Source of the DNA: Bartonella sp. 220B
Lineage (GTDB): Bacteria; Pseudomonadota; Alphaproteobacteria; Rhizobiales; Rhizobiaceae
Assembly: GCF_026930205.1 (NCBI RefSeq)
Contig: NZ_JANHOI010000006.1
Span: 36,753-100,752 of the forward strand
DNA: 64,000 bases
Direction of reading: 5' to 3'
In this document: piece by piece, positions 55,865 through 64,000 of the stretch
Layout: every line of letters starts with the position of its first letter
How positions within the stretch are numbered: position 1 is the stretch's first letter
Notes under the pieces: generated by a model
Database searches by the model: none
What the model saw: only the letters and a program-made list of their open reading frames with translations
What the model was told of the DNA's origin: nothing
Position numbers and translations under genes: made by a program

Positions 55865-57370
55865 TTATCTTTTCACCTCAATCTTAAAAAAAGGTTCCAC
55901 AACACGCACAAGAGTGACATCTTCGCACGACAACAGCCAATCAAAAGGAGCCATAATCCGCCTTACAGTCACATTTTGATGAGAAACAGGTTGAAAAGGC
56001 AACTCTGGAATATCGCATCCTTTATCATTCGAGAGCATCAGCAACGATTGCAAAGAGGGAAAATGAGGATTTTCAAGATCGAAATTGCTGTTTTGTAGTA
56101 AAGCTTTCAGCTGTTCCAAACCCGCTGCTCCAACTTTTATGGCATCAGTTCCATTGTTTATAATCTGATAGCGTCCATCCCATAAAAAAGTTTTACCTTG
56201 TGCAACAACCGCCTCTTTCATGTTACGAGATTCGCGCCAAAGAGCAATTCCGCTTTTATTACATTCAATAACAGATCTAGCCAGCGTAAAGCGCTGCTTT
56301 TGGGAAGAGTTGAGACAAAGCTTTTGAACAAGAGTGATCAATTTTTGAGCAGGAAGCAAATAAGAGCCCCCGCCCATTAACACCGCAAAGAGCCCAACAA
56401 CAAAAGGAAAACTTGGGTGTTTTTGTAAGAATGGCGCAGGCTTTGCAATAAAACACCGTCCATATTCAACAGCGATATCGAGGGACAAAATCAAATTGGC
56501 AACAATTTGTGCTTGTTGACGACGTTTCAGTGTAGCTTCATGAACCCTTTGGGCGATACCGCTAAGCTTTTGGGGATGAAGGGAGTGACGCACCCGCACG
56601 CGCTCAAAATTGAGATCTTCATTGGTTGGATCATCAATCCATGTTTTTCCTTGGAGACGCAAATAAGTCCGTAATGTTTTGCGCTTAACACCAAGGAGCG
56701 GACGAATCAAACGTATTTTTCGAAGCAACAATGCCTCACGCGGAATACAGGACAAACCACGCGCATAGATTAACCCATCATTTTCAGCAAGAAGACAATT
56801 TTTTTGCGCAATATTTTCTCCACTGTCTCTAGCATCTCCCTCATCCCACACAGTTTCAAAGGCTTCACGCTGCAAAACACCCTCAGTGTTTCTGGCATCA
56901 TCCCCATTACCTTCAAAGATTCCACATTGCAAAACATTGAGACTTTTTGAAAGACGCTGAGAGCGCATCTGATAGGTCTCAACCTGATCATTGAGCGTAT
57001 GCCCTGTCATAATAAGTGTTGCACCTTGTTTTTGCGCTTCTTTAAACAAGAGATTATAGCGCGCAATACGGGCACTTGAAACGATATGCGTCTTTGGCTT
57101 TTTGCCTTCCCAGCGCACAATAATATGCTTAATATGATGGGCACGACAAATTTCCGCTACCATAGAAGCTTCACGGGCTGATTCTTTACGCAATTGATGA
57201 TCAACGGTAACAGCAATGATTTCCGGAGGAACAGAGAGCGTTTTTAAATGGTCTTGAACCAAAAACAGTAAAGCTAGAGAATCACCTCCTCCTGAAACTG
57301 CAAGAATCACCTTTTGACATTGGATAAAATCCGATGGCTTAAAGAGATTTCCTGCTAGCTTAATGCCCAC
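55865..57370 (-). CDS. tilS: tRNA(Ile)-lysidine synthase
   Basis: 501 residues. Makes lysidine-34 in tRNA-Ile(CAU). The PP loop is LAVSGGGDSLALLFL near residue 23, with VTVDHQLRKES and MTGHTLNDQVETYQMR further on. A segment of about 60 residues (around 150-210, QCGIFEGNGDD...AENDGLIYARG) is an insertion after the conserved MRSQR. GTG start overlaps the cpoB stop by 11 bp, as in a tight operon. Confidence 0.93.
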   Translation of the reverse strand: MGIKLAGNLFKPSDFIQCQKVILAVSGGGDSLALLFLVQDHLKTLSVPPEIIAVTVDHQLRKESAREASMVAEICRAHHIKHIIVRWEGKKPKTHIVSSARIARYNLLFKEAQKQGATLIMTGHTLNDQVETYQMRSQRLSKSLNVLQCGIFEGNGDDARNTEGVLQREAFETVWDEGDARDSGENIAQKNCLLAENDGLIYARGLSCIPREALLLRKIRLIRPLLGVKRKTLRTYLRLQGKTWIDDPTNEDLNFERVRVRHSLHPQKLSGIAQRVHEATLKRRQQAQIVANLILSLDIAVEYGRCFIAKPAPFLQKHPSFPFVVGLFAVLMGGGSYLLPAQKLITLVQKLCLNSSQKQRFTLARSVIECNKSGIALWRESRNMKEAVVAQGKTFLWDGRYQIINNGTDAIKVGAAGLEQLKALLQNSNFDLENPHFPSLQSLLMLSNDKGCDIPELPFQPVSHQNVTVRRIMAPFDWLLSCEDVTLVRVVEPFFKIEVKR

Positions 57371-58844
57371 CGTGACCGACTCCGCGCCTTTTAACGGGTT
57401 TACAAAAGACGGACTCTAACGTTTCTTTTGCTTGTTTAGCAGCAAGCGTACAAACCTCTTTGTTCTGTTCAAGAGCGACCATACTGATTGCTAATTTCAG
57501 CAAAATCTCAGAGGAGTAGAGCTCTTTTTTATCTGTATACCATGCGTTAAGATAAACTTGTGCTGCTTCATGATAGCGTTTTTGTCCTAACAAAGCTTCT
57601 GCCAACCAAAACAAAGCATCATCACGCAAAGGATTTTTTTTATAATGCTGTTGAAAAGTGCAAAAAGCTTTTTCAGCATCAACATAATGAGCGGAAAGAA
57701 GTAGATTATAGCCTTTTTTATACAATTCTTTAGCAGAAAGAAGCGAAGAATCTTCGCCCTGATGGGGATCGAAGTGCTCTCCTTGTTCATGAATCTTCTC
57801 TAAACGGCTTTCCTCTAAACGCTCTCCTGTTTCCTTCGCATCTTGATGTTCTTGCTTCAGATTTTCGTCTGTTTTTTGCCCGTGACCATAGATTTCCTGC
57901 AAACGGCTTTCATAGCTCTCCACATGTGTCATCCTGTCCTGGACAACACTGTCTTTGGCAACACCGTTTTGGGCAACACTGTCTTGAACCTCTTTTGTGT
58001 TCTGCTCCTGAACCATCCCTTCCTTTGCAATCTGCACTTTTTCATCCAAAGCAGCGCTCTCAACAGCACAAGAATAAACAGAAGAATCTTTTTTATCAAA
58101 AAGCTGGTGAAATTGCTTTTGAACATTTTTCAAATCATGCTGCTCCAGCACCGTACGTATTCTTTGCAAGAGTTTATCCAAATCATAATCTTTAAAGAAA
58201 TCCTTCTGATTTTGTAAAATAAACTCTCGACTTTGCATCATCCCCTGAAAAGAGGGACCTTCATCCGCAGCAGGCGCAGCTTCTTTCACCGCCTCCACAG
58301 CCTTCTCCGCAGCAGGTGCAGCCTCTTTCACCGCCTCCACAGCCTTCTCCGCAGCAGGCGCAGCTTCTTTCACCGCCTCCACAGCCTTCTCCGCGGCCGG
58401 TGCAACTTCTTTCACCGCCTCCACAGCCTTCTCCGCAGCAGGTGCAGCCTCTTTCACCGCATCAGAAGCCTTGTCCGCAGCAGGTGCTGCTTCTTTCACC
58501 GCCTCCACAGCCTTCTCCGCAGCAGGTGCAGCCTCTTTCACCGCATCAGAAGCCTTGTCCGCAGCAGGTGCTGCTTCTTTCACCGCCTCCACAGCCTTCT
58601 CCGCGGCAGGTGCAGCTTCTTTCACCGCCTCCACAGCCTTCTCCGCAGCAGGTGCAGCCTCTTTCACTGCCTCCACAGCCTTGTCCGCAGCAGGTGCTGC
58701 TTCATTCGTTACAGCAGAAGCCTTGTCAGATGGAGAGTATTGAGAAGCCTTCCGCGCTGCACTTTGAGCAGAAGAAGTAAAACAGGCTATGAGAACTGCC
58801 ATACAAAAAAGAGTTTTCCAATTTTTCTTACAACACAGTCTCAT
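57360..58844 (-). CDS. cpoB: Tol-Pal system protein CpoB (YbgF) with repeat region
   Basis: 494 residues. Periplasmic partner of Tol-Pal and of peptidoglycan synthesis. Signal peptide (LFCMAVLIACFTSSAQSA), then eleven 14-residue repeats AAPAAEKAVEAVKE (residues 49-202), a coil region, and the C-terminal TPR domain LYKKGYNLLLSAHYVDAEKAF...DDALFWLAEALLGQKRYHEAA. The repeat replaces the short coiled coil of other CpoB proteins. Lies directly after pal and overlaps tilS. Confidence 0.9.
   Translation of the reverse strand: MRLCCKKNWKTLFCMAVLIACFTSSAQSAARKASQYSPSDKASAVTNEAAPAADKAVEAVKEAAPAAEKAVEAVKEAAPAAEKAVEAVKEAAPAADKASDAVKEAAPAAEKAVEAVKEAAPAADKASDAVKEAAPAAEKAVEAVKEVAPAAEKAVEAVKEAAPAAEKAVEAVKEAAPAAEKAVEAVKEAAPAADEGPSFQGMMQSREFILQNQKDFFKDYDLDKLLQRIRTVLEQHDLKNVQKQFHQLFDKKDSSVYSCAVESAALDEKVQIAKEGMVQEQNTKEVQDSVAQNGVAKDSVVQDRMTHVESYESRLQEIYGHGQKTDENLKQEHQDAKETGERLEESRLEKIHEQGEHFDPHQGEDSSLLSAKELYKKGYNLLLSAHYVDAEKAFCTFQQHYKKNPLRDDALFWLAEALLGQKRYHEAAQVYLNAWYTDKKELYSSEILLKLAISMVALEQNKEVCTLAAKQAKETLESVFCKPVKRRGVGHGGH
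58239..58700 (-). repeat. 11 x 42-bp coding repeat in cpoB
   Basis: Eleven 42-bp units encoding (A/V)APAA(E/D)KA(V/S)(E/D)AVKE, with a twelfth partial unit. DKASDAVKE variants recur at units 4 and 6, which suggests that blocks of two units were duplicated. Confidence 0.98.
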
Positions 58845-58896
58845 ATTTGTCTCCCTTTAAGAGTTAATCCAATCGTTTAGAGAAACTCATCTCTTC

Positions 58897-59415
58897 TTAA
58901 TTACTGTTCATGTTATTAAGAGTTGTAACAGCACGTCGATTTTGGTTCCAACAAGAAATATCATCACACACTGCAACAGGTCTTTCTTTTCCATAAGAAA
59001 TCGTTTGAATCCGTTGCGCAGACACACCAAGAGAAACCAAATAATTACGCACAGCAACAGCACGCCGCTGTCCAAGTGCTAAATTATATTCACGAGTTCC
59101 CCGCTCATCGGCATGACCTTCAATCATAATAGAATGATAAGGATAACGAAGCAACCATTCTGCTTGGCGTATTAAAACACGTTCAGCATCAGGTTCAATT
59201 GCAGAAGAATCAAGACTAAAGAAAACGCGATCTCCAACCCTAACAGCAAATTCCTGTTCCGAACCTGGAGAGGATTGATTAAAACCATCCTTCCAATAAG
59301 CACCGTTCATACCGTTTGGTCCCCCCACATGACTTTTGCCACAACCAACCAAAGACAATGAGAAAACCAAGACAACAGCTAAGGGATGAAAGAGTATGTT
59401 TTTAATAGAGCGCAT
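58897..59415 (-). CDS. pal: Peptidoglycan-associated lipoprotein
   Basis: 172 residues. Lipobox SLVGC with Cys25, then a short linker and the OmpA-like peptidoglycan-binding domain: VFFSLDSSAIEP, IMIEGHADERGTREYNLALGQRRA and NRRAVTTL. Anchors the outer membrane to peptidoglycan and binds TolB. Here it is separated from tolB by trcR and yebC. Confidence 0.96.
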   Translation of the reverse strand: MRSIKNILFHPLAVVLVFSLSLVGCGKSHVGGPNGMNGAYWKDGFNQSSPGSEQEFAVRVGDRVFFSLDSSAIEPDAERVLIRQAEWLLRYPYHSIMIEGHADERGTREYNLALGQRRAVAVRNYLVSLGVSAQRIQTISYGKERPVAVCDDISCWNQNRRAVTTLNNMNSN

Positions 59416-59617
59416 AGAGTGATTCTCCTTAATGAATAAATATTGAAAGAATAGCTTCTTTCAAGAGCGCTTTAAGAATAAGCGTTAATTCCTAATGAAA
59501 CAGAAATTTTCTTTCCTTCTTTCCCATTCATCATTTTTAAATTTCGCTGTTTTTCTTCATCGACAGCCTTTCAGAATCAACGATAATCAGCGCTTACGCT
59601 ATCTTTCTATTACCCTG

Positions 59618-60331
59618 TTATATGTCATCCTGTTGGCTTTTTTGCAAAGCATTCAATTTCGCAAAAACCTTATCGGCATCAAAATTCTTGTGAAGATCAT
59701 GTTCTCTTTCACCTTCTTCCTGATTTTGCTCAAAATCTTGATTGAACGCAGCATTTTCTGTCACCGATGCTGGAAGCAAAGACAGATCTCCCTCTACAGA
59801 AGCAGGGCGATTTTTTGCAGCCCGCTGGAGTTCAAAATCCAAATCAATTTGTGAACAAAGCCCCAACCCCACAGGATCGAGAGAAACCAAATTGGCGCTA
59901 TTCCAATGGGTTCTATGACGAATTTGTTCGATAGTTGCTTTTGTTGTCCCAATTAACCGTGCAATCTGCGCATCTTTCAATTCGGGATGATTTGTTACCA
60001 ACCACAAGATACCATTTGGACGATCTTGACGTCGGGAAAGAGGAATATAACGCGCACCCTTTCGTTTTTTTTCCGGAATGCGGACTCTGGACTCGGAAAT
60101 TTTTAAGCGTGCATTTTTATCCGCTTCCACGCGTGCAATTTCACTGCGTGTTAATTGTCCAGAATTAATGGGATTGAGACCTTTAATACCATGGGCTGCT
60201 TCACCATCGGCAATAGCTTTCACTTCCAACACGTGCAATTTACAAAATTCTGCAATCTGATCAAAAGAAAGAGCAGTGTTATCAACCAGCCAAACAGCTG
60301 TCGCTTTGGGCATCAAAAGTTGCGTTGCCAT
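59618..60331 (-). CDS. trcR: TrcR-like DUF1013 cell cycle regulator
   Basis: 237 residues. The N-terminal 130 residues are the DUF1013 family: LLMPKATAVWLVDNTALSFDQIAEFCKLHVLEVKAIADGE, with ARYIPLSRRQDRPNGILWLV and an HTH-like DAQIARLIGTTKATIEQIRHRTHW. It is restricted to alphaproteobacteria and called TrcR in annotation. The C-terminal 60 residues are Glu/Asp-rich and variable. Located between pal and yebC. Confidence 0.88.
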   Translation of the reverse strand: MATQLLMPKATAVWLVDNTALSFDQIAEFCKLHVLEVKAIADGEAAHGIKGLNPINSGQLTRSEIARVEADKNARLKISESRVRIPEKKRKGARYIPLSRRQDRPNGILWLVTNHPELKDAQIARLIGTTKATIEQIRHRTHWNSANLVSLDPVGLGLCSQIDLDFELQRAAKNRPASVEGDLSLLPASVTENAAFNQDFEQNQEEGEREHDLHKNFDADKVFAKLNALQKSQQDDI

Positions 60332-60726
60332 CTCTATAATATCCTCTCACTTTGCCTCTTTATAGCATTCTTGAGGCAGGTTATTGCTCTCTGTAGAGCA
60401 TTAGAACTTTTTCTTACACGTTAGGCTTTTTTCACTCACTCTTCAATTTAAAGCGAGACATGGATTAAACCATTTTGGGATTAAACCATTTTTGCCATGA
60501 AATTATATTCTTTATAGCCTGATTTTTCATGAACGACAAGACATCTGTCCTGTAATGATCCTCAGGGTGTCTTTACCTTTAAAGTGAATTTTCTTATAAA
60601 GAGTATATTCGATCACTTATACCCTCTGTTGCGGCACACTTATTCTGAGAAAAGAGATCTTTGATCACTTTAGATTTTCAGAAGAAACCCAACGGGAAGA
60701 CAAGCCTTTAAACTGGAAAGAAAACT
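60332..60726. other. Divergent intergenic region trcR/yebC
   Basis: 395 bp without a gene, holding the promoters of trcR (left) and yebC (right). A repeated GGATTAAACCATTTT occurs at 60462-60494. Confidence 0.5.
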
Positions 60727-61473
60727 ATGGCAGGCCATTCACAATTTAAAAACATTATGCACCGTAAGGGACGTCAAGATGCGATGCGCTCGAAAATTTT
60801 TTCTAAGCTTGCACGCGAAATTACAGTTGCAGCCAAACAAGGGGCACCTGATCCAGCTATGAACCCACGCTTAAGGCTTGCCGTTCAGAATGCCAAGGCC
60901 CAGTCGATGCCGAAAGACAATATTGAGCGCGCCATTAAAAAAGCCTCAGGCAATGATGTCGAACATTATGATGAAGTGCGCTACGAAGGATATGGTCCAG
61001 GGGGTGTTGCCGTCATTGTCGAAGCTTTAACGGATAACCGCAACCGCACCGCTTCAAACGTGCGGGCTGCCTTCACGAAATCAGGTGGAGCTTTGGGAGA
61101 AACAGGTTCTGTAAGCTTCATGTTTCAGCGAATTGGTGAAATCATCTATAAGCCCGAAACAGGAACAGCAGACAGCATCATGGATGCCGCAATAGAAGCT
61201 GGTGCAGAAGATGTGCAATCAGAAGAAACAGGACACCATATTACTTGTGCCTTTGAAGATATTGGCGAAGTTTCTAAAATGCTTGAAGCAAAACTTGGTG
61301 AAGCAGAATCGATCAAAACCATTTGGAAAGCCTCCACCCTTGCACCAATAGATGAAGAAAAAGCTTTATCTGTTTTACGGCTTATTTCGACATTAGAAGA
61401 AGATGATGATGTACAAAATGTTTATGCCAATTTTGATGTCAGTGAAGAGATTTTAGCAAAACTCTCTGATTAA
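60727..61473 (+). CDS. YebC/PmpR-family regulator
   Basis: 248 residues, three-domain Yeb[52 protein letters not shown], and a C-terminal domain of normal length. Members act as DNA-binding regulators or as translation factors for proline-rich stretches. In related Rhizobiales yebC is followed by ruvC; here tolB lies on the opposite strand next to it. Confidence 0.95.
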   Translation: MAGHSQFKNIMHRKGRQDAMRSKIFSKLAREITVAAKQGAPDPAMNPRLRLAVQNAKAQSMPKDNIERAIKKASGNDVEHYDEVRYEGYGPGGVAVIVEALTDNRNRTASNVRAAFTKSGGALGETGSVSFMFQRIGEIIYKPETGTADSIMDAAIEAGAEDVQSEETGHHITCAFEDIGEVSKMLEAKLGEAESIKTIWKASTLAPIDEEKALSVLRLISTLEEDDDVQNVYANFDVSEEILAKLSD

Positions 61474-61911
61474 CCCCTCTACAATGATCCTCCATGCAAT
61501 CATCCCGCATGCAATAATGATTGCGCTCGCGCTCTTGTGCAGAAAACATTCTGCACTGCTTATAAACTTGTGCAGAAAACATTCTGCACTCCTTATAAAC
61601 TTGTTATTGCCTTTCATTATTACTGCAACGTAAACAAAGCCCCGCTTTAAGAGTGGGGGACTCTCATACAGATTCAAAAAAATTTTTAACAAAAAATACA
61701 AAAACTTCTATCAATTTTTTCCAGAACCTCTTTTCTGAAAGCATTCTTCGCAAGACACTCCAACATCACCAAACCACAACACATGGAGTACAAAGCTTAG
61801 AACCATTCAGATAAACCATTTATAAATGCAACAAATCACCCTTCTTCAGCTTTAGAGATAATTATTATTACATAGACTTTGCATTATTTGTTTTTTCCTC
61901 AATAGCTCTTT
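61474..61911. other. Spacer between yebC and tolB with tandem hairpins
   Basis: Two copies, 33 bp apart, of TGCAGAAAACATTCTGCA (61538-61555 and 61571-61588), each able to form a hairpin. A GCCCCGCTT/AGTGGGG hairpin at about 61639-61658 may terminate the yebC transcript. No gene. Confidence 0.7.
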
Positions 61912-63237
61912 TTATTGCATATTAAGCAATGGTGACCATGCTGGATCAGAAGCATCATTGGGCGTATCGACTTGGCGTTCATTGTGTCCAGTAATGTCAA
62001 TGGTATAAAGTTTTGGTCCCATGCCCGGATTTTTACGAAAGAACATCAACACACGCCCATTAGGAGCCCAAGTTGGTCCCTCATTGTGAAAACCTGTCGT
62101 TAAAATTCGTTCTCCTTGTCCATCAGGGCGCATAACACCAATGGAAAATTGTCCCTGCAATTGTTTTGTAAAAGCGATATAATCGCCCCGTGGTGACCAA
62201 ATGGGTGTAGAATAGCTCCCTTCATTTGAGGAAATACACTGAACATCGCTCCCATCCGCATTCATTGTATAGATTTGCGGCTTTCCGCTTCGGTCAGATG
62301 AAAAGACGATTTTTGTTCCATCGGGCGAGTAAGAAGCGGATGTATCAATGGCCGAAGTTGTTGTAAGCCGGGTTATTGTGCGGGTACGTAGATCCATAGT
62401 ATAAAGATTTGCACTCCCATCATTTTGCAACAAACTCATAATCACTTTTTGTCCATCAGAAGAAAAACGTGGAGCAATTGTCATATTGTCAAAGGTTCCT
62501 ATCAACTCTCTTTGCCCTCTTTCAATTTGTTGAAGATAAACGTGAGGCACTTGATTATGTGGATAAGCCATATAGGTAATTTCTTGTCGTTTTGGTGAAA
62601 AGCGCGGTGTGAGGACCAACTCACTCCCATCAGAAATATAGACAAAATTTGCTCCATCTTGATCCATGATCGCTAAGCGTTTAATACGTGCATTTTGGGG
62701 ACCCGTTTCATCTATAAAAACAATTCGCGTATCAAAATAACCACTTTCCCCTGTCATCTCACTATAGATCTCATCGGCGATCATATGTGCAACACGCCGC
62801 CAATGTTCTATAGCAGTATAAAAACGCCGTCCTCTGAGTTGTCGTTGTCCAAAGACATCCCATAAACGAAACTCGACTCTTAACCGGCCATCAACTTCCC
62901 TTATCACTTGTCCGGTGACCAACCCTTGTGCTTTTATTTTTTTCCAATATGTAAAACGCGGTTGCCTGTTGACATTGATACTTTTTTCAAAAAAAGACGT
63001 TTTATCAAGCGATAAAAAAAGTCCTGACCGTTCAAGATCATCTTTAACAACAGCTGCTATTTTCACCCCTATCGAATCATTAGAAATAAAATCCGTGATA
63101 GCAATAGGAATAGGATTAAAATCAGCACTAGAAATAGTGCCTTTGAGTTGTGCAAGAACCGGTGAAAAACTCGCAAACCACAAACAACACGTGACGATAA
63201 GCCAAGAAAAAAAATTATGTCTCGTTATAGTCATCAT
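61912..63237 (-). CDS. tolB: Tol-Pal system beta-propeller protein
   Basis: 441 residues with signal peptide ending SFSPVLAQ, an N-terminal alpha/beta domain ([11 protein letters not shown]...[11 protein letters not shown]) and a six-bladed beta-propeller with WSP/YSPDG repeats ([47 protein letters not shown]). Binds Pal and the TolA C-terminus in the periplasm. Located 40 bp after tolA. Confidence 0.97.
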   Translation of the reverse strand: MMTITRHNFFSWLIVTCCLWFASFSPVLAQLKGTISSADFNPIPIAITDFISNDSIGVKIAAVVKDDLERSGLFLSLDKTSFFEKSINVNRQPRFTYWKKIKAQGLVTGQVIREVDGRLRVEFRLWDVFGQRQLRGRRFYTAIEHWRRVAHMIADEIYSEMTGESGYFDTRIVFIDETGPQNARIKRLAIMDQDGANFVYISDGSELVLTPRFSPKRQEITYMAYPHNQVPHVYLQQIERGQRELIGTFDNMTIAPRFSSDGQKVIMSLLQNDGSANLYTMDLRTRTITRLTTTSAIDTSASYSPDGTKIVFSSDRSGKPQIYTMNADGSDVQCISSNEGSYSTPIWSPRGDYIAFTKQLQGQFSIGVMRPDGQGERILTTGFHNEGPTWAPNGRVLMFFRKNPGMGPKLYTIDITGHNERQVDTPNDASDPAWSPLLNMQ

Positions 63238-63277
63238 GGAATGTATCCTTTCGTTAAGAACAAAACATATCTGTATT

Positions 63278-64000
63278 TTATCGCGTTATTTCTTGAAGGG
63301 GATCAACATTAAAATCGAAACCTTGCCCCCACAAATCATATTGATCACGTGGAAGATCAGCATAAGGTTGACATGAAAAAACAGCTGCATACACCTGCCT
63401 TATCATAATGGCTTGCTGGCTCTCAGCACCGCTTAAAGGATCAATAATGGGGTCTCCCATAACCATTCCTTGACGGTTTAGATAAAACCGCAAACGCACA
63501 ACCGGACGGTTTTTTAAATCACCACCAAGTGCTACAAGTTTAAGCTTATTTTGAATGCATCCCCCCGCAATATTGACCAATGTTTGTGCCATTTTTGTGG
63601 TGTCATCAATATTTTTTCTTGCTCCCAAAGCTTCTGGTGATCTCGAGCGTTTTGCTCCCCCTCCTTGCGTACGTACACGATTTAGCAGATTATTTTCCTC
63701 ATTTGCCAAAATATCTTCAATTGTTTGGTCTTTTATTTGCTGGTTTTGTTTTTTTACTACTTGCGCACTTTGAGATGTAGATTGTTTGGGTGATTTTGGT
63801 TTGGATTGTGGAAGAGGAAATTTATCTGGCAGCGTTATGGGGGGAATTTGTTGGTGTGCTGGTGCTGATTTTACAGATATTTTGGGTATCGTTGGAGCCG
63901 GTTCTTGCAGTAATGTTTTCTCCTCATTTTGGAGTGTTTCCAAAGGCACCTCGGGCTTCAACCCTGGAGTATCCTCCTGGGGGATCTCTAAAGGCACCTC
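63278..64000 (-). CDS. tolA: TolA, C-terminal part (runs off the window)
   Basis: The frame is open to the window edge. A Pro/Lys/Gln-rich linker is followed by the globular C-terminal domain: [35 protein letters not shown] and [22 protein letters not shown]. Bridges inner-membrane TolQR with TolB/Pal. The N-terminal membrane helix lies outside. Confidence 0.9.
   Translation of the reverse strand, partial: EVPLEIPQEDTPGLKPEVPLETLQNEEKTLLQEPAPTIPKISVKSAPAHQQIPPITLPDKFPLPQSKPKSPKQSTSQSAQVVKKQNQQIKDQTIEDILANEENNLLNRVRTQGGGAKRSRSPEALGARKNIDDTTKMAQTLVNIAGGCIQNKLKLVALGGDLKNRPVVRLRFYLNRQGMVMGDPIIDPLSGAESQQAIMIRQVYAAVFSCQPYADLPRDQYDLWGQGFDFNVDPLQEITR

Noticed and set aside
58233..58880. Plus-strand frames across the cpoB repeat
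   Set aside because: Complement of the AAPAAEKAVEAVKE units, no family features.

Overview
The window looks like a chromosomal segment of a Bartonella species (Rhizobiales, low GC). The call rests on an alphaproteobacterial gene set (TrcR/DUF1013, 41-residue L36, a 6S RNA candidate upstream of the 5-FTHF cyclo-ligase gene), a hemin-binding-type porin, and an HTH gene preceded by a structured leader that resembles the Bartonella Brt/Trp regulatory RNA family. The species cannot be told from sequence reading alone, and everything here is based on reading, without database searches.

Layout. (1) 1-10.9 kb is mostly housekeeping: purE-purK, rpmJ, a TPR lipid/periplasm-type protein, the 6S RNA candidate, 5-FTHF cyclo-ligase, a YmdB-type phosphoesterase, a duplicated Brt/Trp-like locus, murA, and tRNA-Thr. 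(2) 10.9-39.1 kb is accessory DNA of phage origin and is rich in decay. It holds a YqaJ-type exonuclease, two HTH/small regulators, a replication module (DUF1376-type protein plus primase-helicase), two arrays of paralogous membrane proteins (17.7-19.9 kb and 24.3-31.2 kb, both on the minus strand), phage hypotheticals, two tandem YopJ-family acetyltransferase genes with intact catalytic triads, and a lysis cassette (endolysin, nested spanins). No integrase, capsid or tail gene is visible. (3) 39.1-51.7 kb is mixed: hemin-binding-type outer membrane protein, tRNA-Leu, YqaA/DedA, DsbB, an orphan PemK-like toxin, a small secreted protein, an MbfA-like iron exporter, dut, exbB-exbD, and DUF883/YqjE-like envelope proteins. 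(4) 51.7-64 kb is conserved envelope and quality-control DNA on the minus strand: tolA (partial), tolB, pal, cpoB, tilS, ftsH, glmM. Here trcR and the oppositely oriented yebC sit between tolB and pal.

Two themes run through the window. First, minisatellite-type repeats are unusually common, both inside essential genes (about 230 residues in front of PurK, 17 x 21 bp inside the primase-helicase, 11 x 42 bp inside CpoB) and between genes (13 x 8 bp, about 4.5 x 84 bp, 3 x 60 bp, 10-bp and 14-bp arrays). Second, gene ends are repeatedly duplicated in tandem just outside the gene (TPR gene, Brt/Trp, DUF1376 gene, endolysin, dut). The most interesting biology is the pair of YopJ-like effectors in a genome context without visible type III secretion genes, the two membrane-protein arrays of unknown function, and the duplicated leader-RNA/HTH locus.
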